Notes: generated by a model not told the origin, from the sequence alone. DNA of 33,303 nt from DATLFA01 sp039934635 (GCA_039934635.1 JBDTLT010000038.1:1-33303), one strand, 5' to 3'; shown: positions 7,752-15,655, counted from the stretch's first letter. Made by a program: numbers and translations.

Positions 7752-8867
7752 ATGGCAATGACACCGGGCGATATCGAGAGCCGAGCGTTTCGCACGGTTC
7801 GCAAGGGCTATGCCCCTGAAGAGGTGCGGGGCTTCCTCCACGAGGTGGCCGACAGCATCGCGAAACAGCCCCGGCCCGAGCTGGTGCAAGTCGGGGCCGA
7901 GGTCGCCAACGTGCTCGAGAGCGCGCACCGCACCGCGTCAGAAATCGAGGCCAACGCCCGAGCGCGAGCCGCCGAGATCATCGCCGAGGCCGAGGCCACT
8001 GTCGCGTCCCAACGAGCCGACATCCAGCGCGTCAAGACCCAGGCCGAAGTCGAGCTGACCAACGCCCGCGCCGAAGCCAAGCGCATCCGGTCCGAGGCCG
8101 AGGCCTTCGCCACGAACCACCGCACCAGCGCCGAGCAGGCGCACATCGATGCGCAGTCCTTCGCCGAAGCCGAGCAGGCCCGCATCAAACAGCTCTGGGA
8201 AGGCCTCAACTCCGAGACCACCACGCGCAAGGGCGAGGCCGACGACTACGCCAAGCGCGTCCGGGCCGAGGCCGACGAGGCCGCTCGCATCGTGCGCACC
8301 GAGGCCGACGAACGCGCCGCGCGCATCAGCGCCGAGGCCGACGAGGCCGTCCGCAAGATCCGCGACAAGGCGGCGAACGACGCCGAACAGTTGGTCAAAG
8401 AAGCCGAGGAGCGTGCCGCTACGACGGTCACCGAGGCCGACGCCACCGCATCGAGAATGCTCGACAACGCCAAGGTCCGCGCCGAGGAAGATGAGGTCGC
8501 CGCGCAAGAACGGGCACAGGCTCGCTCGACCGAGATCCTCAGCCAGTCCCAGGAGCGCCTCGATCTCATCTTGACCACCGAACGGCGCGTGCACGACCGT
8601 CTGATCGCGGCGCTGGCCGAAGTGCAGACGGCCGTCGAGTTGGTCGGTGGCGCGCCCGACCGCCCGCTGGTCAGCCCGCCCGACGAGGACACGTCCGGTC
8701 AGCCGCCGACCACGCGCCCGACCCGCCCGCAATTCGACCAGTTCGCACCGGTCAGAGAGCCCGAGAACGCCGACGTGGATCCGGCCGATCGTGACTCTTT
8801 GTCACGAATGGTGGGCGACGCCGTGGGGCAGGCGCTGCGACCTTTCCAGCACGGCTCGGGCTCCTGA
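7752..8867 (+). CDS. DivIVA-domain coiled-coil protein
   Basis: 371 residues. The first 35 ('MTPGDIESRAFRTVRKGYAP', then 'EEVRGFLHEVADSI') are a DivIVA N-terminal membrane-curvature domain. Residues about 55-270 are a long coiled coil built of Ala/Glu/Arg-rich repeats such as 'AEADEAARIVRTEADERAAR', and the last 80 are Pro/Thr-rich and likely disordered. Proteins of this plan (Wag31/DivIVA relatives, FilP/Scy-like scaffolds) organise polar growth and cell-wall synthesis in actinobacteria. It is longer than a plain Wag31 and may be a paralogue, since no cell-division (ftsZ/sepF) genes are adjacent. ATG 7752 follows AAGGG with 5-base spacing; ATG 7758 is an alternative. A perfect hairpin terminator follows the stop at once. 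Confidence 0.88.
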   Translation: MAMTPGDIESRAFRTVRKGYAPEEVRGFLHEVADSIAKQPRPELVQVGAEVANVLESAHRTASEIEANARARAAEIIAEAEATVASQRADIQRVKTQAEVELTNARAEAKRIRSEAEAFATNHRTSAEQAHIDAQSFAEAEQARIKQLWEGLNSETTTRKGEADDYAKRVRAEADEAARIVRTEADERAARISAEADEAVRKIRDKAANDAEQLVKEAEERAATTVTEADATASRMLDNAKVRAEEDEVAAQERAQARSTEILSQSQERLDLILTTERRVHDRLIAALAEVQTAVELVGGAPDRPLVSPPDEDTSGQPPTTRPTRPQFDQFAPVREPENADVDPADRDSLSRMVGDAVGQALRPFQHGSGS

Positions 8868-8887
8868 ACTGGGCCTTTGCCCAGTTT
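8867..8887 (+). terminator. Hairpin terminator after the DivIVA-like gene
   Basis: AACTGGGC - CTTT - GCCCAGTT, a perfect 8-bp stem with a 4-base loop starting at the last base of the stop codon. The T-tract is short (TTTGT), so termination may be partial. Confidence 0.7.
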
Positions 8888-8910
8888 GTAACCAAACCGC
8901 AAAATTCCTC

Positions 8911-8940
8911 TTGTCAGCCGAGCGAGCGATGTTGTAAAGT
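8911..8940 (+). promoter_or_regulatory. Sigma70-like promoter for a stand-alone RNA
   Basis: -35 TTGTCA at 8911-8916, 18-bp spacer, -10 TAAAGT at 8935-8940. The next plus-strand protein gene is over 3 kb away, so it seems to drive the structured transcript that follows. Confidence 0.6.
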
Positions 8941-8946
8941 AATCGT

Positions 8947-9192
8947 AACGTTCGAATCGGGGGACGGAGCCACCGCAGCTCCACCTCCCACCCCTGATGC
9001 GATCGCCCGAGGTGTCACCTCGGCTAGCCGGTACAAGAGTCCGCCCGCGCCCGGCTAGTCGAGGTGGCACTCCGGGATTTTCGATTTCGAGAACACTTCG
9101 GCCAGAGAGTGAAACCCCTCCTCCTTCCCGGGTCGAAGACAACGGCCGGGTCTGCTCGCCAAGGCGACGGACCCGGCCGCATTTCTTTTTCC
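8947..9192 (+). ncRNA. Candidate structured non-coding RNA of unknown family
   Basis: A stretch of about 245 nt between a promoter and a strong terminator, with no credible reading frame on either strand. Predicted pairings by eye: ATCGGGGG (near 8956-8963) with CCCCTGAT (near 8991-8998), enclosing GGAGC/GCTCC; then a long helix in which 9011-9031 pairs with 9051-9071 (21 bp counting G-T wobbles, about 19-nt loop). A smaller hairpin, CCGAGGT (9007-9013) with ACCTCGG (9017-9023), is mutually exclusive with the long helix. It does not show the key motifs of RNase P RNA, tmRNA or SRP RNA. It could be a 6S/Ms1-like RNA, a 6C-like RNA or something new. The 5' end is inferred from the promoter. Confidence 0.55.
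9143..9192 (+). terminator. Strong terminator of the candidate ncRNA
   Basis: CGGCCGGGTC (9143-9152) pairs perfectly with GACCCGGCCG (9170-9179); inside it TCGCC pairs with GGCGA. ATTTCTTTTTCC follows at 9181-9192. The hairpin may also stop recR transcription from the other side, but the T-tract shows plus-strand use. Confidence 0.8.
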
Positions 9193-9216
9193 TCACCGAC
9201 ACGCGCTCGGCGGCGC

Positions 9217-9840
9217 TCAGTCGACGTCGAGGTCGCGGCGCGACCGCAGGGCCCGGCCGAGCGTCAACTCGTCGGCGAACTCGAGGTCGCCGCCTACCGG
9301 TAGTCCGGTGGCGAGACGGGTGACGACGAGGCCGAGCGGTTTGAGCAACCGGTAGAGATACGTCGCGGTCGCGTCGCCTTCGAGCGTCGAGTTGGTGCAC
9401 AGGATGATCTCGGTGATGCCTTCGCCTTCGAGGCGGCCGAGCAACTCACGGATGCGCAACTCGTTGGGGCCGACGCGGTCGATGGGGCTGATGGCGCCCT
9501 GCAGCACGTGATATTTGCCCCGGAACTCTCCGGTGCGTTCGATGGCAACCACGTCCTTGGGCTCTTCGACCACGCACACCACGTGGCCGTCGCGGCGCTC
9601 GTCGATGCAGATGTGGCAGAGCTCGCCCTCGGCGATGTTGAAGCATCGCGTACAAAAGCCGATGCGCTCTTTGAGGTCGGTGATGGCCGTCGCGAGGCGG
9701 GCCGCCTCTGGTTTGGACGCGCGCAACAGGTGATAGGCGATGCGTTGGGCGGATTTGGGGCCGATGCCGGGGAGCCGGCTCAACTCGTCGATGACGTCTT
9801 GTACGGGGAGTGCGTAGTGCGACGCCACCTCACGCACCAC
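9217..9840 (-). CDS. recR: Recombination mediator RecR
   Basis: 207 residues, normal length. N-terminal helix-hairpin-helix 'LSRLPGIGPKSAQRIAYHLL', four-Cys zinc finger at Cys63, Cys66, Cys75 and Cys78, Toprim domain ('VCVVEEPKDVVAIERTGEF') and C-terminal 'TRLATGLPVGGDLEFADELT' Walker-B-like segment. RecR works with RecF/RecO to load RecA on gaps. It is last in the dnaX-ybaB-recR operon and overlaps the end of ybaB: GTG 9840 lies 8 bases before the ybaB stop ends, implying translational coupling. In-frame GTG 9837 and GTG 9828 are other possible starts. Confidence 0.95.
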   Translation of the reverse strand: MVREVASHYALPVQDVIDELSRLPGIGPKSAQRIAYHLLRASKPEAARLATAITDLKERIGFCTRCFNIAEGELCHICIDERRDGHVVCVVEEPKDVVAIERTGEFRGKYHVLQGAISPIDRVGPNELRIRELLGRLEGEGITEIILCTNSTLEGDATATYLYRLLKPLGLVVTRLATGLPVGGDLEFADELTLGRALRSRRDLDVD

Positions 9841-10264
9841 CGAGCAGGCCGCCCAGTCCTCCCAGGCCCCCGAGCCCGCCCATCATGTCTTGTTGGATGC
9901 GAGCCTGGGCATCGCGGATCTTGGTCGAGGCGTCGTTGAGCGCGGCGAGGATCATGTCCTCGAGCATCTCGACATCGTCGGGATCGACGGCGTCGGGACG
10001 AATCGTCAACTTCGAAAACTCGAATGCTCCGTTGACGTAGACGCGCACCGCACCGCCGGCGGCACTGCCTTCGACGAGTTCGCTGGCCGCCTGTTGCGCG
10101 CGAGCCATCGCCTGTTGCGCGGCGCCGAGCAAACCACCGAGATCGCCGCCCAACAGCCCCGCGAGACCGTCAGGGGCGTCGACGTCTTCGTCGAGGTCGA
10201 ACAATTCGTCAGGGTCGTCGGGGTCGTCGCCGGCGCCGTAGGGCACCAACTCATCGCCAGGCAT
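9830..10264 (-). CDS. YbaB/EbfC family nucleoid-associated protein
   Basis: 144 residues. The core 'VRVYVNGAFEFSKLTIRPDA' and 'EMLEDMILAALNDASTKIRD' is the YbaB/EbfC DNA-binding fold. Two unusual parts flank it: an acidic N-terminal extension of about 35 residues rich in Asp/Glu/Pro, and a Gly/Leu-rich tail ('GGLGGLGGLGGLLGGA'). Family members bind DNA and often sit between dnaX and recR, as here. ATG 10264 starts 3 bases after the dnaX stop; overlap with recR follows. Confidence 0.9.
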   Translation of the reverse strand: MPGDELVPYGAGDDPDDPDELFDLDEDVDAPDGLAGLLGGDLGGLLGAAQQAMARAQQAASELVEGSAAGGAVRVYVNGAFEFSKLTIRPDAVDPDDVEMLEDMILAALNDASTKIRDAQARIQQDMMGGLGGLGGLGGLLGGA

Positions 10265-10267
10265 GGG

Positions 10268-12109
10268 TCACTCCTCGATGATCTCGGCGCCGGGGAAGGC
10301 AGTGGTCAGTTGGTCGATGAGCGTGCCCGCCGCCGGCGCGTCCTCGAGTTCGTTGAGATCGATGTGCTCGTCGCTGTCGCCATGGCCGTCGTCGACAAGG
10401 CGCACGGCGACGGCGCGCCCCGCGCTCTGGCTGAACACCGACTCGACGTCGGCGCGCACCTGCTCGCATCGCGCGCGATGCGTGTCGGTGCTGAAGGTGA
10501 ACGTGACGCTGTCGCCGTTGGACGCGAGCGGGACACCCAAGAAGAGCGCGCGGGTCTTGGCCGACAATGCGGGCACGACGGTCGTCGACCACAGCGATGT
10601 GAGGTCGCCGTTGCTCTCACCGGATGGCGCGGGTGCAGTGGGCGTCTCTACTGGCGTCGCCGCATCGGTCACGCTAACGGGCCGTGGAGGAGCGGCGCGC
10701 GTCGGTGCGGCGGGCGCGGGCCGTGACGTGGTGCTCTGAGGCGCGCTGCGGGCATTGCCACTGCTCGTGCGGCGATTGGATCCCAGTTGCTGTCGCGCCT
10801 CGTCGGCCGGGCGACGAGCGCCCGTGGGCGCAGCGGGCGGGGCCGGCGCGGCGACCGGTGGTTCTGCGGGCGGGGCCGATTGGGCCGCCGCGGCCACCGG
10901 CGAGGGCGCAGCCGGGGGCGCCGGACGCGCCGGCGAAGAAGGCGGTGCGGGTGGTGATTTGGGCGCAGGAGCGACGGCGGCCGGCGCGGCGTCGGCCGCA
11001 ACGGCGCCGCGTTCGAGACGGCGTTCGAGTCGTTCGATGCGCTCGACGAGTGCGTCGAGCGAAGTGTCCGACGCGACGCGAGTGAGCTTGACCAACGCGA
11101 CTTCGAGATCGATACGCGGATCGGGGGCCTGGCGCATGCCGACGAGTGCCGTGCCGATGATCTCGAGCGCGTGCGTGAGCGCCCCCGGTGAGAGCTGCGT
11201 GGAGAACTGTTGCGCGCGTTCACGCTCGGTCTCGGTCAATTGCGCGGCAGTGGCGCCCATGGCCACGAGGAACACCGACCGCAGGGCATCGATCAACGAT
11301 TCGCCGATGACCCGGGGATCGCGCCCGATGCGAGTGGCTTCGGCGACGGTGGCGATCGCCCGTGCGGCATCGTGGTCGGCGAGCGCGCTCAGCAATTCGT
11401 TGACCGTCGAATCGTCGTGGGCGACACCACCGGCGGCGAGCACCTGATCGAGCGCCGACAACGTGTCGCGCGCGGAGCCGCCACCGACGCGAACGACGTA
11501 ATCGACCATGTCGTCAGTGACGCCGAGGCCGGCGTCGGCCGAGATCCAGCGAACATGCTCCGCCATCTCGTCGGCGGACAGCAGCGTGAGCTCGAGATGC
11601 TGCGTGCGGCTGCGGATCGTCGACACGACTTTGTGCGGCTCGGTGGTGGCAAGCACGAAAACCACGTGGTCAGGCGGCTCTTCGAGCGTCTTCAGCAACG
11701 CGTTCTCGGCGCCGGACGAGAGCATGTGGACTTCGTCGAGCAGGTAGACCTTGGTGCGTCCGGGTGTACCCAAGGCGACCTTGGACAGCAGGTCGCGCAT
11801 GTCGTCGACCTTGTTGTTGGAAGCAGCGTCGAGCTCGTGGAGGTCGAACGACGTGCCGGCCTCGATCGACTTGCAGGACGGACATTGTCCACAAGGCTCG
11901 CCGTCGATCGGCTGCTCGCAATTGAGCACCTTGGCGAGAATGCGGGCGAGTGTGGTCTTGCCGGTGCCGCGGGGGCCCGACAGCAGGTAGGCGTGGCCGA
12001 CACGGTTGTCGCGCACGGCGTTTTGCAACGCGCGGATGACGTGGTGCTGGCCTTTGACCTCGGCGAATTTCTGTGGCCGGTAGCGCCGGTAGAGGGACTG
12101 GTACTCCAT
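10268..12109 (-). CDS. dnaX: DNA polymerase III gamma/tau subunit
   Basis: 613 residues. AAA+ clamp-loader ATPase: Walker A GPRGTGKT (45-52), zinc-binding Cys cluster 'CEQPIDGEPCGQCPSC', Walker B 'VYLLDEVHMLS', sensor region 'ATTEPHKVVSTIRSRTQHLE'. Domain III follows, then about 120 residues of Pro/Ala-rich linker (roughly 375-500) and a tau-like C-terminal domain. It assembles the clamp loader and links the polymerase to the helicase. ATG 12109 is 9 bases behind a TAGGCT hexamer, so the 5' leader would be only a few bases. It heads the operon with ybaB and recR; the SRP RNA gene is immediately upstream on the same strand, a conserved order in Gram-positive bacteria. Confidence 0.96.
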   Translation of the reverse strand: MEYQSLYRRYRPQKFAEVKGQHHVIRALQNAVRDNRVGHAYLLSGPRGTGKTTLARILAKVLNCEQPIDGEPCGQCPSCKSIEAGTSFDLHELDAASNNKVDDMRDLLSKVALGTPGRTKVYLLDEVHMLSSGAENALLKTLEEPPDHVVFVLATTEPHKVVSTIRSRTQHLELTLLSADEMAEHVRWISADAGLGVTDDMVDYVVRVGGGSARDTLSALDQVLAAGGVAHDDSTVNELLSALADHDAARAIATVAEATRIGRDPRVIGESLIDALRSVFLVAMGATAAQLTETERERAQQFSTQLSPGALTHALEIIGTALVGMRQAPDPRIDLEVALVKLTRVASDTSLDALVERIERLERRLERGAVAADAAPAAVAPAPKSPPAPPSSPARPAPPAAPSPVAAAAQSAPPAEPPVAAPAPPAAPTGARRPADEARQQLGSNRRTSSGNARSAPQSTTSRPAPAAPTRAAPPRPVSVTDAATPVETPTAPAPSGESNGDLTSLWSTTVVPALSAKTRALFLGVPLASNGDSVTFTFSTDTHRARCEQVRADVESVFSQSAGRAVAVRLVDDGHGDSDEHIDLNELEDAPAAGTLIDQLTTAFPGAEIIEE

Positions 12110-12118
12110 TGGAGGGCG

Positions 12119-12124
12119 AGCCTA
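12119..12124 (-). promoter_or_regulatory. Probable -10 hexamer TAGGCT for dnaX
   Basis: Minus-strand TAGGCT, 9 bases before ATG 12109. Slightly longer spacing than at the other leaderless sites here. It lies between the SRP RNA 3' end and dnaX, so dnaX need not rely on read-through. Confidence 0.45.
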
Positions 12125-12145
12125 CCGGGGTGTACCGGTCGCCTC

Positions 12146-12269
12146 CGTTTTGGCGTGACGGCCAGGCGATCTGCGGCACACCAGCGGCACCGCTGAGAGC
12201 TGCTGCCTCCCGGCCCTGACTCGGTTCACGGACGCTCGTTGCACAGGACCCGACCGTCACACCAAAACG
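12146..12269 (-). ncRNA. ffs: Signal recognition particle RNA (4.5S, small bacterial type)
   Basis: About 124 nt. The ends pair: 12148-12163 with 12252-12267 on the same strand (TTTTGG... with ...CCAAAA, only G-U exceptions). The apical domain reads CAGG-GCC-GGGA-GGC-AGCAG at about 12218-12200, matching the universal SRP RNA helix 8 with symmetric internal loop (CAGG opposite AGCAG) and a GNRA tetraloop; compared with the common CAGGTCC-GGAA-GGAAGCAG, the closing pair is changed but still pairs. The RNA binds Ffh and targets membrane and secreted proteins. Upstream, TATCGT near 12285-12290 on the minus strand is a possible -10. Exact ends are estimated from the stem. Confidence 0.9.
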
Positions 12270-12335
12270 AAGGCGACGTCGGCCACGAACGATAGCCTGA
12301 CCATCCGGTTTCTCCTCGCAGCGCGGGGGCTACCT

Positions 12336-12420
12336 GGAGAGCTGGCCGAGCGGACGAAGGCGCACGATTGGAAGTCGTGTGTGGGGCAACTCACCGTGGG
12401 TTCGAATCCCACGCTCTCCG
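12336..12420 (+). tRNA. tRNA-Ser, anticodon GGA
   Basis: 85-nt cloverleaf: acceptor GGAGAGC/GCTCTCC, discriminator G at 12420, anticodon stem CACGA/TCGTG around loop TTGGAAG (anticodon GGA, reads UCC/UCU), long class-II variable arm, T-arm GTGGGTTCGAATCCCAC. CCA is not encoded (CAT follows). Confidence 0.97.
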
Positions 12421-12476
12421 CATCAATCCATCCGCGAATCGGTTCAACTGTCGCCTGTTCGCGCCGATGGAAGCAC

Positions 12477-13958
12477 GTGAAAGAGGCAAGTCGCACCCGA
12501 TCGCAGGTCGGGCTCGCTGTGGCCTTGTTGGGGCCAGTGGTGATTCTCGTGCTGTTGCGCACGAGCACGGTCCTCGACCCCTTTTACCGCGATGTCAACT
12601 TCCACGTGATCGTGGTGAGCAGCATCGCCGCCTGCGCGCTGATCGTCGCGCTGGTGTCGACGCGGGCCGCGGCCAACTCGGACCATCCCGGTCCGGTGTG
12701 GCTGGCGACGGGCTGCGTGACGCTCGGTCTGTTCTTCTTTTGCCACGGCCTCGTGACGCCCGGCGTCTCCGGTCGGCCGAACAATCTCTGGGTGGCGCGC
12801 ACGCCCTACTTCGCCATCACGAGCTTCGCGGTCGCGCTCGTCATCGCCAGCCGGCCCCGATCGGCAGCCGCGTCGCGCTTGGCGGCGCGCCATCCGTGGG
12901 CAGTGCTCGGCACCGCGATGGCGGTGGTCGCGGCGTTCACCGCGGTGCTCGTCGCGTATCCCACGAGCTTCCATGGCAGCCGCCCGATCCCCAACGAGAA
13001 CAACCTCGAGTGGATAGTCGCCGCCATCGACACTGGTTTGCTCGCCATCGCGGCGTTGGTGCATTGGCGGCGTTGGCGCCTCGGCCGCGATCCTGTGCAG
13101 TACGCACTGTTGCTCGCGGCGTCGATGTCCGCAGCCGCGCTTCTTTCGCTTCGCGTCGGTCAGCTATGGCACTTGTCGTGGTGGGACTATCACGGCTTCC
13201 TGCTCGCCGGTTTCGCCGGCGCGGTCTATGCCGTATGGGTCCGCTACAAGCGCACGCGCGCGGTCGACCGCGTGCTCGCTTCTACGTTCGACACCGACCC
13301 GATGGTGCACATCATCGCGGGCTATCCCGAGCAACTCCGCGAGCTCGTACGCGCCGTCGAGAAGAAGGATGCGTACACCCACGGGCATTCGCAGCGGACC
13401 GCGTTGGTAGCGGTACAGCTTGGTCTGCGCCTCGGTGTCGACGAAGACATGCTGCGGGCGATTGCGCGTGGTGCGTACCTTCACGATGTCGGCAAGATCA
13501 GCGTTCCCGACGAGATCCTGAACAAGCCTGGCGCACTAACGCACGACGAGCGCGTGATCATCGAGACCCATCCGCAGCTTGGTTACGAACTCGTAGCGCC
13601 GGTCGCGGTCCTGCAAGAGAGCCTGACCGCGATCCTGCATCACCACGAGCGCTATGACGGCACCGGCTATCCGCATCGCCTATCCGGCTCGTCGATTCCA
13701 TTCATCGCGCGCGTCGTTGCGGTCGCCGATGTCTGGGACGCATTGACGTCCGACCGGTCCTACCGCCCCGGATGGCCGCCGGCCAAAGCGCTTGCGCATC
13801 TGCAGGCCGGTGTCGGTTCACACTTCGACGCGGTCGTTGTCGAAGCCTTCGTCAGCCTCGCCGCCGATTGGGGTTACGTCTCGGGCGACGATGGCGATGC
13901 CGAGGAAGCATGGCGCGCCGGCCAGACCTGTCACGAGGTCGCCGGCAGCCGCGCGTAG
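12477..13958 (+). CDS. Multi-TM HD-GYP domain protein (probable c-di-GMP phosphodiesterase)
   Basis: 493 residues. The N-terminal half has about eight hydrophobic segments (for example 'VGLAVALLGPVVILVLL', 'AVLGTAMAVVAAFTAVLVAY', 'HGFLLAGFAGAVYAVWV'), a membrane sensor of unknown ligand. The C-terminal HD-GYP domain has 'KDAYTHGHSQRT', the HD pair in 'AYLHDVGKISVPDEILNKPG' (about residue 335), and 'HHHERYDGTGYP' (about 388), then 'VVAVADVWDALTSDRSYRPG'. These are the metal ligands and GYP motif of c-di-GMP-degrading HD-GYP enzymes, so it is probably active. GTG 12477 has GGAA 5-6 bases before it; upstream frames run through tRNA-Ser(GGA), which ends 56 bp before, so the gene may be co-transcribed with the tRNA. 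Confidence 0.85.
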   Translation: MKEASRTRSQVGLAVALLGPVVILVLLRTSTVLDPFYRDVNFHVIVVSSIAACALIVALVSTRAAANSDHPGPVWLATGCVTLGLFFFCHGLVTPGVSGRPNNLWVARTPYFAITSFAVALVIASRPRSAAASRLAARHPWAVLGTAMAVVAAFTAVLVAYPTSFHGSRPIPNENNLEWIVAAIDTGLLAIAALVHWRRWRLGRDPVQYALLLAASMSAAALLSLRVGQLWHLSWWDYHGFLLAGFAGAVYAVWVRYKRTRAVDRVLASTFDTDPMVHIIAGYPEQLRELVRAVEKKDAYTHGHSQRTALVAVQLGLRLGVDEDMLRAIARGAYLHDVGKISVPDEILNKPGALTHDERVIIETHPQLGYELVAPVAVLQESLTAILHHHERYDGTGYPHRLSGSSIPFIARVVAVADVWDALTSDRSYRPGWPPAKALAHLQAGVGSHFDAVVVEAFVSLAADWGYVSGDDGDAEEAWRAGQTCHEVAGSRA

Positions 13959-14100
13959 TGGTGTCCCTCAAACAGTGACGTGGGTCGAGCACGCTGACCG
14001 GGGCGCCAACCGTTTGCAATAACGCATCCGAAGCAGGCATCGTTCACTCGACTCGGGCAGTGTTTTGGTGTTGCCAGACCTATCAATTGCGGGAGGGGCG

Positions 14101-14943
14101 ATGCGGAGTGCCGATGAGATCCGGGCTGTCCAGCGAGCGACGTGGGCGGGGCTCTCTGGCGGTTGGGAGAAATGGGACCTGGTCATCATGGATCAGTTGG
14201 GCCCGGTCGGTGCGGCGATGATCGAGCGTCTCGATATCGCTGAGGGTCAGCAGCATCTCGACATCGCCGCCGGTACGGGCGAGCCGGGTCTGACTGTCGC
14301 CCGACGCGCGCCGGAGGGCCGCGTCGTGCTGACTGACCTCGTATCGGAAATGTTGGACGTCGCGGCGCGACGAGCCGTGGCGCTGGGGGTCACCAACATC
14401 GAGACGAAGGTGTGCAGCGCCGATGATCTGCCGTTCGGCGACGCGATATTCGACAGCGTGTCCGTCCGTTTTGGCTACATGTTCTTCCCTGACGCGGCCA
14501 GAGCGACGGCTGAATTCGTCCGTGTGCTCAAACCGGCGGGACGCATTTGTTCGTCGGTATGGGTCAAGCCTGCGGAGAACCCGTGGACGACGATCCTCAT
14601 GCAGGCAATCGCGACCGAGGTGGTGTTGGCGCCACCCGACCCGGACGGGCCGCATATGTTCCGGTGCGCGGCACCGGGTTTTGTCAGCGCCATGTACGAG
14701 GCCGCGGGTCTGCGCGACGTTGCAGAGTGGGATGTCGACGTCGAGCTGGTGACGTCGTCGCCCGAAGAATATTGGGAGATGATGAGCGAGCACGTCTCGC
14801 TCGCAGCTGAGGCGCTTGGGCAGGTCGACGAACCGGCGCGGGAGCGGATCCGGGCGACCGTCATCGCGAACGTGAGCGCGTATGACAACGACGGCAAGGT
14901 CCGGGTTCCGGGCGTCGCGCGCTGCATCGTGGGAACGAAATAG
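14101..14943 (+). CDS. Class I SAM-dependent methyltransferase (UbiE/MenG-like)
   Basis: 280 residues. SAM-binding motif I is 'HLDIAAGTGEPGLTVARRAP', followed by acidic 'VVLTDLVSEMLDVAARRA' and 'VCSADDLPFGDAIFDSVSVR' and 'RVLKPAGRICSSVWVKP', the usual Methyltransf_11/25 order. The substrate is unknown; UbiE-like enzymes in this branch act on quinones, sterols or other small molecules. ATG 14101 has GGGAGGGG five bases before it. It follows the HD-GYP gene on the same strand with about 140 bp between, so it likely has its own promoter. Confidence 0.85.
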   Translation: MRSADEIRAVQRATWAGLSGGWEKWDLVIMDQLGPVGAAMIERLDIAEGQQHLDIAAGTGEPGLTVARRAPEGRVVLTDLVSEMLDVAARRAVALGVTNIETKVCSADDLPFGDAIFDSVSVRFGYMFFPDAARATAEFVRVLKPAGRICSSVWVKPAENPWTTILMQAIATEVVLAPPDPDGPHMFRCAAPGFVSAMYEAAGLRDVAEWDVDVELVTSSPEEYWEMMSEHVSLAAEALGQVDEPARERIRATVIANVSAYDNDGKVRVPGVARCIVGTK

Positions 14944-15036
14944 CACCGAGCGAAGCGCCCGCCTCCACGCGGCGTGGCCAACCCAGCACTATCGGACGAC
15001 AGACGAACCACTAGCCGACGGGTCGGCCAAGGCCGC

Positions 15037-15042
15037 TAGTTT
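15037..15042 (+). promoter_or_regulatory. Leaderless -10 hexamer TAGTTT for tadA
   Basis: TAGTTT, 6 bases, then GTG 15049. The hexamer sits in a GC-rich gap with no Shine-Dalgarno. Confidence 0.55.
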
Positions 15043-15048
15043 GCGGGG

Positions 15049-15519
15049 GTGCCCACGTTCTCCGCATTGGATCGCGAGTTGATGGCGATCGCCCTCGACG
15101 AAGCACAACGCGCGCTCGCGCATGGCGACGTACCGATCGGCGCGGTCATCGCGGTCGGCGATCGCGTCATCGCGCAGCGTCACAACGAGCGTGAGCTCAC
15201 CGGTGATCCAACCGCGCACGCCGAGGTGTTGGCGCTGCGCGATGCCGCCGGTGCGCTCGGCGGATGGCGCTTCGACGGTGCGACGCTTGTGGTCACGATC
15301 GAACCGTGCGTGATGTGCGCAGGCGCGGCGCACCAAGCCCGGCTGTCGCGGGTGGTGTTCGGCGCCTTCGATCTCAAGGCCGGTGCACTCGGATCGCTCT
15401 ACAACGTCGGTGTCGATGCGCGGCTCAATCACGAGTTCGCCGTCGACGGGGGCCTCCGGGCCGACGAGTGTGGCGCGCTGGTGTCGCAGTTCTTCACGCG
15501 CCTCCGGCTCGATCCTTAG
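15049..15519 (+). CDS. tadA: tRNA-specific adenosine deaminase TadA
   Basis: 156 residues. Zinc-dependent deaminase that converts A34 of tRNA-Arg(ACG) to inosine. Catalytic 'TAHAEV' (His57, Glu59) and 'IEPCVMCAGAA' (Cys87, Cys90) are intact, and the flanking 'GDVPIGAVIAVGDRVIAQRH' and 'VFGAFDLKAGALGSLYNV' are typical of TadA rather than other cytidine-deaminase-like proteins. GTG 15049 is chosen on the TAGTTT hexamer. tRNA-Ser(CGA) follows on the same strand, 46 bp after the stop. Confidence 0.95.
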   Translation: MPTFSALDRELMAIALDEAQRALAHGDVPIGAVIAVGDRVIAQRHNERELTGDPTAHAEVLALRDAAGALGGWRFDGATLVVTIEPCVMCAGAAHQARLSRVVFGAFDLKAGALGSLYNVGVDARLNHEFAVDGGLRADECGALVSQFFTRLRLDP

Positions 15520-15552
15520 GGCAACTTGGTTGGGTTGCCCCTCCCGCACCGC

Positions 15553-15558
15553 TACAGT
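15553..15558 (+). promoter_or_regulatory. Promoter -10 TACAGT of tRNA-Ser(CGA)
   Basis: TACAGT, 7 bases, then the first base of the mature tRNA at 15566. The transcript would begin at the mature 5' end, needing little or no RNase P cutting. Confidence 0.5.
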
Positions 15559-15565
15559 CGCCGCC

Positions 15566-15655
15566 GGAAGGTTGCCAGAGCGGACGAATGGGACAGTCTC
15601 GAAAATTGTTGTGGCCTCCGGGTCACCGAGGGTTCGAATCCCTCACCTTCCGCCA
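15566..15655 (+). tRNA. tRNA-Ser, anticodon CGA
   Basis: Class-II tRNA: acceptor GGAAGGT/ACCTTCC, discriminator G at 15652, encoded CCA to 15655. Anticodon stem ACAGT/ATTGT around CTCGAAA (anticodon CGA, reads UCG). T-arm GAGGGTTCGAATCCCTC. An integrase remnant begins 210 bp downstream, so this tRNA is the likely former attachment site. Confidence 0.97.

Noticed and set aside
8947..9070. c-di-AMP (ydaO) or other riboswitch leader
   Set aside because: GGGGGACGG looks vaguely like ydaO, but no plus-strand gene follows and a terminator ends the transcript; the remaining ydaO motifs are not seen.
12381..12476. Extension of the HD-GYP gene into the tRNA
   Set aside because: The first codons lie inside tRNA-Ser(GGA); GTG 12477 is better placed.
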